Part shown: positions 1 to 8,826 of the stretch, one piece after another
Position numbering within the stretch: the first letter of the stretch is position 1
Layout of the letters: the number at the start of each line of letters is the position of its first letter
Origin: Deltaproteobacteria bacterium
GTDB taxonomy: Bacteria; Desulfobacterota; DSM-4660; Desulfatiglandales; Desulfatiglandaceae
Reading direction: 5' to 3'
Length of the DNA stretch: 42,840 bases
Assembly: GCA_018644785.1 (NCBI GenBank)
Contig: JABGPV010000009.1
Location: 1 to 42,840 of the forward strand
Notes under the pieces: generated by a model
Seen by the model: the letters and a program-made list of their open reading frames with translations, nothing else
Databases searched by the model: none
Told to the model about the DNA's origin: nothing
Made by a program: the position numbers and the translations under genes

Positions 1-1004
1 AAACCATTGTGGGTATCTCCTGCATGGCACAGCTTCAAACCTCCACCCTGATTCTCACCACCAATGTGACCGCCATTCGGCAATGGAAGCAGGAACTGAT
101 CGACAAGACCACCCTCAGCGAGGAGGACATTGGCGAATACAGTGGAAACACCAAGGAAATTCGCCAGGTCACCATCGCCACATACCAGATCATGACCTAT
201 CGGCCGGACAAGGAGGGAAATTTCCCACATTTAACCCTTTTTGACGACCGCAACTGGGGGTTGATCATCTACGACGAGGTCCATATGCTGCCGGCCCCCG
301 TCTTTCAGGTGACCGCCGGCCTGCAGGCCAGGAGACGTCTGGGACTCACTGCCACGCTGGTTCGGGAAGACGGCAAGGAAGAGGATGTGTTTGCCTTGAT
401 CGGCCCCAAAAAGGTGGATGTCCCCTGGAAGGAGATGGAGCAGCAGGGCTGGATCGCCAAGGCCCGGTGTTGCGAAATCCGCATTCCCCTTCCCGAAAAC
501 CTGCGCATGGACTATGCTGTGGCCAACAAACGAAGAAAATTTCGGATTTCTTCGGAAAATCCCGCCAAACAGGCCCTGATCAGGGAAATCATGACCCGGC
601 ACAGCGGAAAACAGATTCTGTTGATCGGCATGTATATCGATCAGCTGAAGGAGGCCGCCAAAGGGCTTTGTATCCCATTGATCACCGGAAGCACATCCCA
701 GAAGAAACGGGACAGCCTCTACGAAGATTTCAAGGCCGGCAAAATCAGCACCCTGGCGGTTTCCAAAGTGGCCAATTTTGCGGTGGACCTGCCCGATGCC
801 GCCGTGGCCATTCAGATCTCCGGCACATTCGGTTCCCGGCAGGAGGAAGCCCAGCGCCTGGGCAGAATTCTCAGGCCCAAGCCCGGGGAAAACCAGGCCT
901 ACTTCTATTCGTTGGTCACAAGGGATACCGTAGAGCAGGATTTTGCTTTGAAACGCCAGTTGTTTTTATGCGAGCAAGGGTACGAATACGCCATACAAAC
1001 CTAA
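1..1004 (+). CDS. XPB/Ssl2-type DNA helicase, C-terminal part (5' end outside window)
   Basis: Superfamily 2 DNA helicase of the XPB/Ssl2 type, an ATP-driven DNA translocase. The reading frame is open to the first base and starts with the tail of a Walker A motif (residues TIVGIS follow the missing GxGK), so the N-terminus lies outside the window; the GTG at 9 is not the real start. Visible motifs are the Walker B variant DEVH (about residue 90), motif III GLTATLVRED (about 112) and the arginine-finger motif QRLGRILRP near the C-terminus. The stop at 1002-1004 lies 20 bases before the next gene, so both may share a transcript. Bacterial XPB homologues are thought to act in DNA repair; that role is family knowledge and not visible here. 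Confidence 0.9.
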   Translation, partial: TIVGISCMAQLQTSTLILTTNVTAIRQWKQELIDKTTLSEEDIGEYSGNTKEIRQVTIATYQIMTYRPDKEGNFPHLTLFDDRNWGLIIYDEVHMLPAPVFQVTAGLQARRRLGLTATLVREDGKEEDVFALIGPKKVDVPWKEMEQQGWIAKARCCEIRIPLPENLRMDYAVANKRRKFRISSENPAKQALIREIMTRHSGKQILLIGMYIDQLKEAAKGLCIPLITGSTSQKKRDSLYEDFKAGKISTLAVSKVANFAVDLPDAAVAIQISGTFGSRQEEAQRLGRILRPKPGENQAYFYSLVTRDTVEQDFALKRQLFLCEQGYEYAIQT

Positions 1005-1024
1005 GATTTTAAGGAGGGGATTAA

Positions 1025-1945
1025 ATGGACAAAGAACAGATTTCGAATGATGCCGGTGCATGGATTGAAAATGTTATCCGGACCTTTATTGCCACTTCGC
1101 CCCGCAACACCATGGAAGACGAATCGGGTGAAGCGGCCTGGGACGATGTTCTGGTGGGATTTGCCTCGGGTGCGGACCCCATCTGGCAACAATACAAAGA
1201 GTACATCGGTGCGTTCCACTGGACCCCATGGGAGATCTATAACCAGCACTCTCCCCGGGAACCCGCCGCACCCGATGAGTTGACCGTCATCTCATGGGTT
1301 CTGCCCCAGAGAAAGCCGGTCCGGGAGGCGAATCGCCGGGCCAGGAAATTTCCGGCCGAACAATGGGCCAGGATCAGGGTTTTTGGCGAAGCCTTCAACG
1401 TTGCCCTTCGTCACCATGTGGTTCAGCGCCTGGGGGAAAAGGGACACATGGCTATTCCCCCCATGCTGGTTCCCAACTGGGCCATCGTCAAATCAAAACG
1501 GTTTTCCTATGCCTCCTCCTGGTCCGAACGCCATGCCGCCCATGCGGCCGGTCTGGGCACGTTCGGTCTATGCGACGGGCTGATCACCCGAAAAGGCAAA
1601 GCCTTGCGGGTGGGATCGGTCATTGCCAGAATATCCATTGAGCCAACACCGCGGCCTTATGCAGATCATCGCGCCTATTGCCTCTTTTTTGCCCAAGGGA
1701 CCTGCGGGAAGTGCATTGACCGCTGCCCGGTCCGTGCCATCACTGAAGCCGGTCATGACAAAGAAAAGTGTCGGCAGCATCTGGCCCGCTCCAGAGAGTA
1801 TGTTCAAGAAACCTACAAATTCGAGGGGTACGGCTGCGGGTTGTGCCAGGTGGGGGTTCCCTGCGAAGCAACCATCCCGGTGAAATCCGCCCGTGAGGCC
1901 CTGGAGCGTGGTGAACTGCCGCCGCCCCCGCCGCCTCTGGCATGA
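1025..1945 (+). CDS. 4Fe-4S protein related to epoxyqueuosine reductase (COG1600-like)
   Basis: A 306-residue protein with a C-terminal double [4Fe-4S] module at about residues 218-295. The first cluster motif is C-x7-C-x2-C-x3-CP; the second includes GCGLCQVGVPC followed by a conserved proline. The preceding stretch, with SERHAAHAAGLGTFGL, is the signature region shared by QueG-like proteins and related cobamide/Fe-S reductases. The length is shorter than usual QueG and I see no clear HEAT-repeat tail, so tRNA queuosine modification should not be assumed. A good ribosome site (aaggagggg) sits just before ATG 1025. The gene follows the helicase by 20 bases and converges on the histidine kinase gene. 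It ends in a run of seven prolines and alanines that looks disordered. Most likely a cytosolic Fe-S redox protein of unknown substrate. Confidence 0.8.
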   Translation: MDKEQISNDAGAWIENVIRTFIATSPRNTMEDESGEAAWDDVLVGFASGADPIWQQYKEYIGAFHWTPWEIYNQHSPREPAAPDELTVISWVLPQRKPVREANRRARKFPAEQWARIRVFGEAFNVALRHHVVQRLGEKGHMAIPPMLVPNWAIVKSKRFSYASSWSERHAAHAAGLGTFGLCDGLITRKGKALRVGSVIARISIEPTPRPYADHRAYCLFFAQGTCGKCIDRCPVRAITEAGHDKEKCRQHLARSREYVQETYKFEGYGCGLCQVGVPCEATIPVKSAREALERGELPPPPPPLA

Positions 1946-1961
1946 TAAAATCATCACCAAA

Positions 1962-4115
1962 TCACATTTTTTTTGAAAAAATCCACTTCTCAATCATCTT
2001 GAAAACAGTCTCTCTTTTGATCGGTTTTGTAATATAATCATCCATACCGGCTTCAAGGCACATTTCCCTGTCACCCTTCATGGCATGGGCCGTCATGGCA
2101 ACAATTGGGATCGCATTAAATCCTTTGCGCCTGATGGCCCGGGTTGCCTCCATCCCATCCATTTCCGGCATCTGAATATCCATCAGGATCAAATCAAAAT
2201 CCTCAGGTGAAGCGGTGAATCTTTCAACCGCCTCCAGGCCGTTACCCGCAGCCTCCACCTGATAACCACCTTTGGCCAGCATCAATTTTGCCAGCTTCTG
2301 GTTCACGGGATTATCTTCCACCAGAAGCACATTCAAGGAGTGCTTTATATCTTCACGAATTGAATATTGCGTGACGATTTTGGGCTTTTCCGCTTCAGCC
2401 TTCTCGCCCTTATCCCGCTTTTCGCCCAATATCCTCTCCAGCATCCGATACAGTTTTTCTCTTCGAATGGGCTTGCTTAAAAAGGCATCAAAGCCCGCAG
2501 CCTCGCATTTTTTTGCATCCCTTTCCATCAGTGAAGAAATTGCGACCAGAGGCAAACTTCGAATTCCGGCTGTTGAATTTCGGATCTGCACAGCCACATC
2601 ATAGCCGCTCATCCCCGGCATCTGGATATCCGAAATACAGAGATCAAACGGCTTCCCGCTATCCAAAGGTTTCAGTAATGTCGAGAGAACTTCCTTTCCC
2701 CTTTTAAGCGAAACCACCACCATGCCTGCAGCTTCCAGATAATGGGCCAATATTTTCAGATTGCTCGGGTTGTCATCCACAATAAGGACCCTTTTTTGAG
2801 AAAGGGGGGCTGGACTGATTCTTTTCGTTCCTTTCTCCTCAGACACTTTAATCCACCCGGTAAAGTGAAAGGTACTGCCTTTATTTTCTTCACTTTCTGC
2901 CCAAACTTCACCATCCATAAGCTCTGCTATCTTTTTGCATATGGATAATCCTAAGCCGGTACCGCCGTATTTCCGCGTGGTGGAACCGTCTGCCTGCTTA
3001 AACGGCTCAAAGATGGTTGATAATTTTTCACGGGGTATGCCGATGCCCGTATCCCTGACCTTTGCATGGACTTTTACCCTGTCATCCTTTTCTTCTTCAA
3101 TAACAAGAGAGAGTTCAACCTCTCCGGCATCGGTAAATTTGGGCGCATTCCCCATGAGGTTGGTCAGGACCTGTCTGAACCGTGTCGGGTCTCCTTTGAC
3201 TCTGGGCGGAACGTTATCATCGATATGACAAAGCAGTTCAATGGGTTTGACGCCGATTTTGGGGCGAATCATTTCACAAACATCATAGGCCAGAAGCTCA
3301 GGATCAAACTCGGTCTCTTCGAAATCCAACTGCCCTGCCTCAATTTTAGAAAAATCCAGGATATCATTTATCAAAGAAAGCAATGACTCACCGCTTCTCT
3401 TGATGGTACTTGTAAAATCTCTCTGGCTTTCATCCAAATCCGTATCCAGCAGCATATCGGAAAACCCCAGGACCGAATTCATGGGGGTGCGGATCTCATG
3501 ACTCATGTTGGCCAGAAACTCACTTTTGGCAGCATTTGCGATCTCGGCCTGGCGGGCCATGTTCTCAGAGCGTATGATCAAACCCTTGAGCTGCTTAATC
3601 AGCTTTCGGGTCAGGAGAATAACGGAAGTTGCAAACAGGATCGTGGCAAGGATACTGATCCATGTGATGGTCAGGATCTCTTTTTTAAGGGTCTCTTTCA
3701 ACTTTTTGGTACTGAAGCCGATCTTCATATAACCGAGCAGCATCTGATCTGAGCCGGTTGCATGGATCTCCCTTTCAAAAACAAGCGTTGACGGGTCGTC
3801 CGGTTCTACACGTAAATCCTCAGTCAACAAACCGCCGTTTGGGTCAAAAAACGATATAAACTGAATTTGTGGATCTTTCACGGCCACTTCTGCGTATTCA
3901 TCAAGGGTCGCGTATTCGAAATTTTCATAACAGGGCACGCTGATTTTCTGCATGAGATCCATCACCGTATGGGCGTTTGATTCCATGGATTCACTGAACG
4001 TCGACCTGTGTTCATGGATCATAATGACACTCAACAGCCCGAATGCAATAATGGTTGGAATCAGGATGGCAGCAACCAATTTGATATTGATACCGGTGAA
4101 TTTACCAGTTTCCAT
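1962..4115 (-). CDS. Hybrid sensor histidine kinase with two receiver domains
   Basis: A 717-residue inner-membrane hybrid kinase. Domain order: transmembrane segment about 12-32, extracytoplasmic sensor about 33-147, transmembrane segment about 148-170, HisKA with phospho-acceptor His206 in SHEIRTP, HATPase_c with N-box around Asn323 and G-boxes DTGIGI (355-360) and GGTGLGL (384-390), then two receiver domains with phospho-acceptors Asp496 (SDIQMP) and Asp646 (MDIQMP). There is no HPt domain or output domain, so a separate phosphotransfer protein is expected. The N-box is unusual, with Gly-Asn-Ala-Pro where Ser-Asn-Ala-Ile is common. It lies 32 bases downstream of the PhnD-like gene and is probably co-transcribed, so the binding protein may feed ligand information to this kinase; that link is inference. 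Confidence 0.93.
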   Translation of the reverse strand: METGKFTGINIKLVAAILIPTIIAFGLLSVIMIHEHRSTFSESMESNAHTVMDLMQKISVPCYENFEYATLDEYAEVAVKDPQIQFISFFDPNGGLLTEDLRVEPDDPSTLVFEREIHATGSDQMLLGYMKIGFSTKKLKETLKKEILTITWISILATILFATSVILLTRKLIKQLKGLIIRSENMARQAEIANAAKSEFLANMSHEIRTPMNSVLGFSDMLLDTDLDESQRDFTSTIKRSGESLLSLINDILDFSKIEAGQLDFEETEFDPELLAYDVCEMIRPKIGVKPIELLCHIDDNVPPRVKGDPTRFRQVLTNLMGNAPKFTDAGEVELSLVIEEEKDDRVKVHAKVRDTGIGIPREKLSTIFEPFKQADGSTTRKYGGTGLGLSICKKIAELMDGEVWAESEENKGSTFHFTGWIKVSEEKGTKRISPAPLSQKRVLIVDDNPSNLKILAHYLEAAGMVVVSLKRGKEVLSTLLKPLDSGKPFDLCISDIQMPGMSGYDVAVQIRNSTAGIRSLPLVAISSLMERDAKKCEAAGFDAFLSKPIRREKLYRMLERILGEKRDKGEKAEAEKPKIVTQYSIREDIKHSLNVLLVEDNPVNQKLAKLMLAKGGYQVEAAGNGLEAVERFTASPEDFDLILMDIQMPEMDGMEATRAIRRKGFNAIPIVAMTAHAMKGDREMCLEAGMDDYITKPIKRETVFKMIEKWIFSKKM

Positions 4116-4147
4116 TTCTTCCCCAGGTTTTTGTGGAAAGGACCTTT

Positions 4148-5005
4148 TCAGAATTTAAAATCGAAAGATGGCTCAACGCCTGCCTTCTTCAAAAGCGGCA
4201 GGGTGAATCTGAAATCCTGCTCAGTGGTTTTGATAAAGCCTGTGATCCCCATTTTTTCTTTGACGGCCCTAGCTTCAGGGGAATGGTCATCTTTCAAACC
4301 GAGCAGGATGTTACTGATCCGTTTTACTACCGCGGGATCAGCCTTTTTTGAAACGATCAGGGCCATATTGGGGTTTTCTCCGGGGTCCTCACCCACACGG
4401 TCAATGCCCTTATACTTCCCCTTTACACTGTCCCACACCCTGTTTTTCACTATGGCAACGTCCGCGGCCCCCCGATCCAGGGCATCGATAGCAGCCCCAT
4501 GGGAAGCGGCATTCAGTGTTTTGACCGCAATACTATTATCTCCTTTGACGGCCCTGTAAAAAAACTCCCCCGAAGAGGCAAGACCACAAAAGATGACCCT
4601 TTTATTGTGGAAATAGTCCGCATTCTGGGTAAAACGGGCTGAACCCTCTGGGGCCAGGACCACAGCCCAATAGGTACTCCATCCCTCCTTGCTTACAGGG
4701 CGCACTACGGGATAAGCCAGGCCTTTCATGATCATACAACCGGCGATTCCCGAACCACTGAACATGCCGTCGACTTTTCCTTGGGCAAACATCTTTGCCG
4801 CCTGCGGATAGGTTTTGGCCGAAACAAAAGATGTTTTCAGGCCCTTTTTTATTAAATAATTGAGGAGCGGCCTGAACTTGGCCGCCGCGCCTTTCTGCTC
4901 CTGCATGAGGCAGATTTTAAACCCCGCATGGCTGATTGTCGGTGGCAAAATCCAAAAACACATGATCACACCGAAAATGCCCCATATCCACATTGATTTC
5001 TTCAC
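4148..5005 (-). CDS. PhnD-like periplasmic substrate-binding protein
   Basis: A 285-residue protein of the phosphate/phosphite/phosphonate-binding (PhnD) family. It has a Sec signal peptide with a hydrophobic core at about residues 6-22 and probable cleavage after SHA (27). The two-lobe fold is suggested by the conserved run [11 protein letters not shown] (about 76-86) and the second-lobe stretch with [21 protein letters not shown]. No permease or ATPase genes accompany it. Instead a hybrid histidine kinase follows after 32 bases, so it is more likely a ligand sensor partner than part of an importer. The true ligand cannot be told from sequence; many PhnD-family proteins next to kinases bind anions other than phosphonate. 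A ribosome site (gggaggtcg) lies upstream of ATG 5005. Confidence 0.82.
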   Translation of the reverse strand: MKKSMWIWGIFGVIMCFWILPPTISHAGFKICLMQEQKGAAAKFRPLLNYLIKKGLKTSFVSAKTYPQAAKMFAQGKVDGMFSGSGIAGCMIMKGLAYPVVRPVSKEGWSTYWAVVLAPEGSARFTQNADYFHNKRVIFCGLASSGEFFYRAVKGDNSIAVKTLNAASHGAAIDALDRGAADVAIVKNRVWDSVKGKYKGIDRVGEDPGENPNMALIVSKKADPAVVKRISNILLGLKDDHSPEARAVKEKMGITGFIKTTEQDFRFTLPLLKKAGVEPSFDFKF

Positions 5006-5169
5006 GATTACGACCTCCCTTTAGGCCTCCAAGAAAAATAGTCTTTCCAATGAGACCTGCAATGTGTAAAATACCTGTATTGTGGCAACATTTCAAGGAG
5101 GATATTTGAGTCGCCTCAATTGATGAAAAAACACTTTTGACACATCGTATTCGGCAGGAAAACGCAACC

Positions 5170-5778
5170 GTGACAGCCATCGCCACAGACATGACGGATC
5201 ACCACCTGATCGCCCAGTTCAAAGGAGGGTCCATGAAAGCCATGGAGGCCATCGTGGATCGATATGAAAACCGGATCTTTACTTTCGGTCTCAAGATGTG
5301 CGGTCAGCTCCAGGACGCCGAAGATATTACGCAAGATACCTTTCTCAATGCCTTCAAATATTTGAACAGCTTCAGGGAAGAAACAAAACTGAAAAACTGG
5401 TTGTTCAAAATCGCCGCCACGGCCTGTATTCGAAAACGGCGAAAGAAAAAATGCGAACCGGATCGTGAATTATCCCTGGAATCCTTTATGAACAAGGACG
5501 GAACCTTTGAGACCTATGACATTCCCGACGGGTCCGATGACCCGTCAGACAAGGTGCTGCAGGCGGAAATGAAATCGGTCATCAGCGATGCCATCAAAAC
5601 CCTTCCGCATAAATACAAACTGGTGTTCAATCTCAGGGACATTGAAGGTTTCAACACCAAAGAAACCGCCGACATCCTGGGAATCAGCATCGAATCGGTG
5701 AAAACCCGACTTCACCGCGCACGCCTGGCACTGCGGGAAAAAATTTCCCACTCATACCGGGAAGGAAAAAGCGCATGA
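5170..5778 (+). CDS. ECF-family RNA polymerase sigma factor
   Basis: Extracytoplasmic-function sigma factor with region 2 (about residues 10-80, including RYENRIFTFGLKMCG and the DAEDITQDTFLNAF helix) and region 4 (about 135-190, with the helix-turn-helix NTKETADILGISIESVKTRLHRAR). GTG 5170 is preferred because AGGAA ends nine bases before it; ATG 5191 gives a more typical N-terminus (MTDHHLIAQF) but has no visible ribosome site, and a TTG at 5137 is also in frame. The stop overlaps the start of the anti-sigma gene by four bases (ATGA), so the two are translationally coupled. Expected to direct polymerase to a small stress regulon when released by its anti-sigma factor. Confidence 0.93.
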   Translation: MTAIATDMTDHHLIAQFKGGSMKAMEAIVDRYENRIFTFGLKMCGQLQDAEDITQDTFLNAFKYLNSFREETKLKNWLFKIAATACIRKRRKKKCEPDRELSLESFMNKDGTFETYDIPDGSDDPSDKVLQAEMKSVISDAIKTLPHKYKLVFNLRDIEGFNTKETADILGISIESVKTRLHRARLALREKISHSYREGKSA

Positions 5779-6029
5779 AGGAGGACTGCAAGAAATATTT
5801 TGAGAGTATTTCCGAGTATCTGGACGGAGAACTGGGACCCGACGACTGCCAACAGATTGAGCAGCACCTCAAGGAATGCCCAGAATGCCAGGATTGTTTT
5901 GACGCGCTCAAAAAAACCATTGACCTTTGCAGAAAAAGTGCTCGGGAAGAGATCCCCGAGGAAATGCGTAAACGTCTCAGGTCAAAGTTGAGAGATTGCC
6001 TCGGCGATCACCAACTCCCCAGCGAATAG
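5775..6029 (+). CDS. Zinc-binding anti-sigma factor (zf-HC2 type)
   Basis: An 84-residue soluble protein with the ZAS/zf-HC2 motif: a Cys near the N-terminus (Cys5) and HLKECPECQ at about residues 31-39 (H-x3-C-x2-C), the zinc site of redox-sensitive anti-sigma factors. There is no transmembrane segment, so it probably acts in the cytoplasm, sequestering the ECF sigma encoded immediately upstream. The start overlaps the sigma stop by four bases. Four further cysteines (C40 DC FD region and the C-terminal half) could make it thiol-sensitive. The pairing with the upstream sigma is firm from context; the inducing signal is unknown. Confidence 0.85.
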   Translation: MKEDCKKYFESISEYLDGELGPDDCQQIEQHLKECPECQDCFDALKKTIDLCRKSAREEIPEEMRKRLRSKLRDCLGDHQLPSE

Positions 6030-6070
6030 AAATCGTATCGTTTCCTTATCACATTATCTAACGGCTCAAT

Positions 6071-6751
6071 ATGGACCTTGAAAGCCGAATTGATCTTTTC
6101 AGGAATGCCACTGGGTTTGAAGGCTTGAAAGAGCCTCAGATCCGACAATTGGGTCGCCTTTCCTTGGTAAGGCGGTTTTCAAAAGGACAGATTGTATTCA
6201 ACGAAAATGATGCATGCCATCATTTTCATCTGGTGGCCCAAGGCCTTATCAAAGTCTCGTTGGTATCCTATGGGGGCAACCGTATCACCTACCTGCTGGC
6301 GGGCTCAGGAGAACCCCTGAACCTGGTAGGCCCTTTCAGCGGTGCGCCTCGGCCCCTTTTCGCCGAAGCCTTGGAAGACGCTCTTGTATTTCATATCAAA
6401 AGGGAAGACTTTACATCCTTTTGCCATGGAAACCCGACGGTCATGCAGAACATCATCATCATTCTGGGTCGCGCTGTTGACAGCGCCAACAGCCGTATCC
6501 TGGATATGATGGGAATGCGTGTAGAACAACGGCTTCTGAGAGTTTTGCTGACCCTTTACCGAAAATTTGGAAAGACCCTTGACTTTACCAGCATTGAAAT
6601 AGCCGAAATGGCGGGGACAACGACGGAGTCAACCCTGCGGGTCATGGCACGTTTGCGCCAATCAGGCATCATTCAAACGCGTCGGGGTCAAATTCAGATT
6701 CTGAAAGCGGAACCTCTTGAACACGTGGGGAGTGAAAGCATGTGGATATGA
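6071..6751 (+). CDS. Crp/Fnr-family transcription regulator
   Basis: A 226-residue regulator with an N-terminal cyclic-nucleotide-binding-like beta-barrel (about 15-125, with FSKGQIVFNENDACHHFHLVAQGLIKVS) and a C-terminal winged helix (about 150-215, with FTSIEIAEMAGTTTESTLRVMARLRQSGII). The N-terminus lacks the cysteine cluster of true Fnr, so it is not an obvious [4Fe-4S] oxygen sensor. His37 and His38 sit close to Cys36 and could be worth noting as heme or metal ligand candidates, but nothing proves this. It lies 41 bases after the anti-sigma gene on the same strand and may share the transcript. Confidence 0.9.
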   Translation: MDLESRIDLFRNATGFEGLKEPQIRQLGRLSLVRRFSKGQIVFNENDACHHFHLVAQGLIKVSLVSYGGNRITYLLAGSGEPLNLVGPFSGAPRPLFAEALEDALVFHIKREDFTSFCHGNPTVMQNIIIILGRAVDSANSRILDMMGMRVEQRLLRVLLTLYRKFGKTLDFTSIEIAEMAGTTTESTLRVMARLRQSGIIQTRRGQIQILKAEPLEHVGSESMWI

Positions 6752-6934
6752 TTAAATCCCTGAAAAAAATGCAGTCTTTTTCGAATAACATGACGCCCGT
6801 CATATACACAAAGATTCCTTAACGATTATATGTGGCTCAATGGCGGTGTGCTGAACAAAAAAATGTAACATCGAGCCGTTCAAAATTTATCGAAATTCCG
6901 TCACTTTTGATTACACCCGTGGTGATGTTTTCTC

Positions 6935-6963
6935 TTGACTCACAAAAGGGTTTTCTCTATAGT
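6935..6963 (+). promoter_or_regulatory. Sigma-70-type promoter upstream of the TRAP operon
   Basis: TTGACT at 6935-6940, a 17-base spacer, and TATAGT at 6958-6963: five of six matches in each box with ideal spacing. The predicted start is near 6970, giving a leader of about 270 bases to dctP at 7244. Confidence 0.6.
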
Positions 6964-7103
6964 TTTTCACCCAGAAGCATGTTCTTACCATCTGAAGTTG
7001 TGCGCCGGACTGATCTCAGTTGTGGTGTATCCCGCGTGGAGCAGATGGGCGATTTGATGAGCGACTTTTCAGTCTGGATCTATTCATATGTTATTTATAG
7101 TGT

Positions 7104-7133
7104 TTTAGCTCATCCGAACTTGAATGAGCTAAA
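7104..7133. repeat. Perfect 10-base inverted repeat in the TRAP leader
   Basis: TTTAGCTCAT (7104-7113) and ATGAGCTAAA (7124-7133) form a perfect 10-base-pair stem with a 10-base loop. Neither strand has a following U-run, so it is not a classical terminator. It could be an operator for a dimeric repressor or an RNA leader structure. Confidence 0.6.
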
Positions 7134-7243
7134 GATGGGATAATCATAATATTTCTTTAATAAATAATTAGATTTTGGACGCACCTCAGGCTCAATAACT
7201 TTTCTTTAACCCTTGAAAATATCAAAATGAAGAGGAGGTAATC

Positions 7244-8293
7244 ATGAAAATGATCATCAGATTATTCGTTGTCGGTGTACTTTGTTTTGCCATGATGGGA
7301 ACTGGCGTTGTTCTTGCGGAAAAACCAGAAGTGACTCTGAAGTTCCATCATTTTTTATCCCCGAAATCACCGGCTCATCAGAAAATGATCATGCCTTGGG
7401 TGGAGCGTGTGGAAAAAGCATCCAATGGCCGGATTAAGATTGATGTTTATCCGTCCATGACTCTTGGGGGAAAGCCACCACAACTTATCCGACAGTTACG
7501 TGACGGAGTTGTTGATATTGTTTGGACGGTGAATGGCTACACTGCCGGTCAATTCCCACGTACTGAAGTGTTTGAGTTACCTTTTATTCACACCAATAAT
7601 GTGGTGGCGACTAATCTGGCAATGTATGAGATGTATGATAAATATTTAGCTAAAGAATACAAGAGTGTTCACCCACTCGTGCTGCATGTTCATGCGGGCC
7701 AAGCTTTCCAAATGGTGGATAAACCAATTCGAAAAGTGGAAGATGTAAAAGGATTAAAGATACGTATCCCAACACGTACCGGGGCCTGGGTCCTCGAATC
7801 ACTGGACGCAAACCCTGTTGGGATGCCTGTGCCCGCACTCCCACAAGCTCTTTCTAAAAAGGTGGTTGATGGTGCGTTAATTCCTTGGGAAATCATTGCA
7901 CCCTTAAAGATTAATGAATTGACCAAATACCAGATTGAAGGTGTTGATCGGACTCGTTTTGGTACAACCACCTTTCAAATCTCAATGAATAAGGACACCT
8001 ACGATTCACTTCCTGCTGATCTCAAAAAAGTGATTGATGACAATTCCGGGATTGAATTTGTTAAGGAAGTCGGTAGAGTCTGGACCCGTTCTGAGGATGG
8101 CGGTATCAACCTGGCAGTCAAATCCGGTAATGAGCATATCGAGATTGGTGAAGCGGAGTTAGAGAGATTTCGCGCCAAACTGAAGCCAGTGGAGGATCGT
8201 TGGATTGCTGAAGTAAACAAGAAAGGCATTGATGGTCGCAAATTGGTTGATGAAGCACGGGCTGCCATAGCTAAACATAGTAATGCAAAATAG
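7244..8293 (+). CDS. dctP: TRAP transporter solute-binding protein DctP
   Basis: A 349-residue periplasmic binding protein of the DctP family. The signal peptide runs to about residue 25 (VVLA before EKPE). The mature part starts with the typical VTLKFHHFLSPKSPAHQ strand and carries the conserved KGLKIRIPTRTG block (about 168-179), whose arginine usually binds the carboxylate of the ligand, followed by NPVGMPVPALPQAL. It captures an organic acid and delivers it to the DctQM membrane complex, driven by a sodium or proton gradient. ATG 7244 follows a strong ribosome site. It abuts dctQ with no gap. The genes of this operon look more AT-rich than their neighbours, and a transposase remnant lies downstream, hinting at transfer. 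The ligand is not predictable. Confidence 0.95.
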   Translation: MKMIIRLFVVGVLCFAMMGTGVVLAEKPEVTLKFHHFLSPKSPAHQKMIMPWVERVEKASNGRIKIDVYPSMTLGGKPPQLIRQLRDGVVDIVWTVNGYTAGQFPRTEVFELPFIHTNNVVATNLAMYEMYDKYLAKEYKSVHPLVLHVHAGQAFQMVDKPIRKVEDVKGLKIRIPTRTGAWVLESLDANPVGMPVPALPQALSKKVVDGALIPWEIIAPLKINELTKYQIEGVDRTRFGTTTFQISMNKDTYDSLPADLKKVIDDNSGIEFVKEVGRVWTRSEDGGINLAVKSGNEHIEIGEAELERFRAKLKPVEDRWIAEVNKKGIDGRKLVDEARAAIAKHSNAK

Positions 8294-8812
8294 ATGAACC
8301 GGCAAAGAATCAGTTTCATCAATCTGATCCGTAGTTTTATTCGAGTGTGGGCACTATTGGGCGGCTTACTGCTTATTGGCATCGTACTGATGACCGCCTA
8401 TAGTGCCACCACGAATCTCCTATTCAATGCACCAATAGCAGGTGATTTTGAAGTTGTCGAAATGGGAGTTGCTCTTGCGGTCTTTGCCTTCTTACCCTTT
8501 TGCCAACTGACAAATGCCAATGTCAGTGTTGATATCTTCACAATGCGAGCAGGACCACGATTTAGAGTTGTCATGGCCCTGTTTGCTTCATTAATTGCGA
8601 TCCTCTTTGCGATCCTCCTGTTCTGGAGGATGAGCATGGGGATGTTGGATTATCGTGAATATGAAGAGTATACCGCTATTTTAGGCATCCCCCTCTGGAT
8701 GGCCTTTCCACCGATCCTCTTCTCATTATTCCTTCTTGCTCTTGCCTCCTTGATCACAGCCGCTGAATCCATCGGTGTGTTGGATCAAGTTGATGACGGC
8801 ATGAAAACCTAA
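8294..8812 (+). CDS. dctQ: TRAP transporter small permease DctQ
   Basis: A 172-residue membrane protein with four hydrophobic segments (about 12-32, 50-70, 90-112, 135-157), the layout of the DctQ subunit. The ATG follows the dctP stop codon directly, so translation is probably coupled. It forms the membrane complex with DctM. Conserved features include AVFAFLPFCQLTNANVSVDIF in the second segment region, which matches the family pattern in which a helix is followed by a polar turn. The confidence comes mainly from position between DctP and DctM plus topology. Confidence 0.93.
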   Translation: MNRQRISFINLIRSFIRVWALLGGLLLIGIVLMTAYSATTNLLFNAPIAGDFEVVEMGVALAVFAFLPFCQLTNANVSVDIFTMRAGPRFRVVMALFASLIAILFAILLFWRMSMGMLDYREYEEYTAILGIPLWMAFPPILFSLFLLALASLITAAESIGVLDQVDDGMKT

Positions 8813-8826
8813 TAAGATATTTTCAT

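Larger units (their letters stand above)
6752..7243 (+). other. Intergenic region and TRAP operon leader
   Basis: No convincing gene in these 492 bases. An open frame runs over 6832-7143, but it resembles no family I know, has no good ribosome site and its composition is unlike the neighbours. The region holds a strong sigma-70-like promoter (6935-6963) and a perfect inverted repeat (7104-7133), so about 270 bases upstream of dctP are probably transcribed leader. The ribosome site of dctP (gaggaggt) closes the region. Confidence 0.6.

Noticed and set aside
6832..7143. 103-residue open frame upstream of dctP
   Set aside because: No ribosome site, no family resemblance, and the sequence holds a promoter and an inverted repeat, so it is treated as leader DNA.
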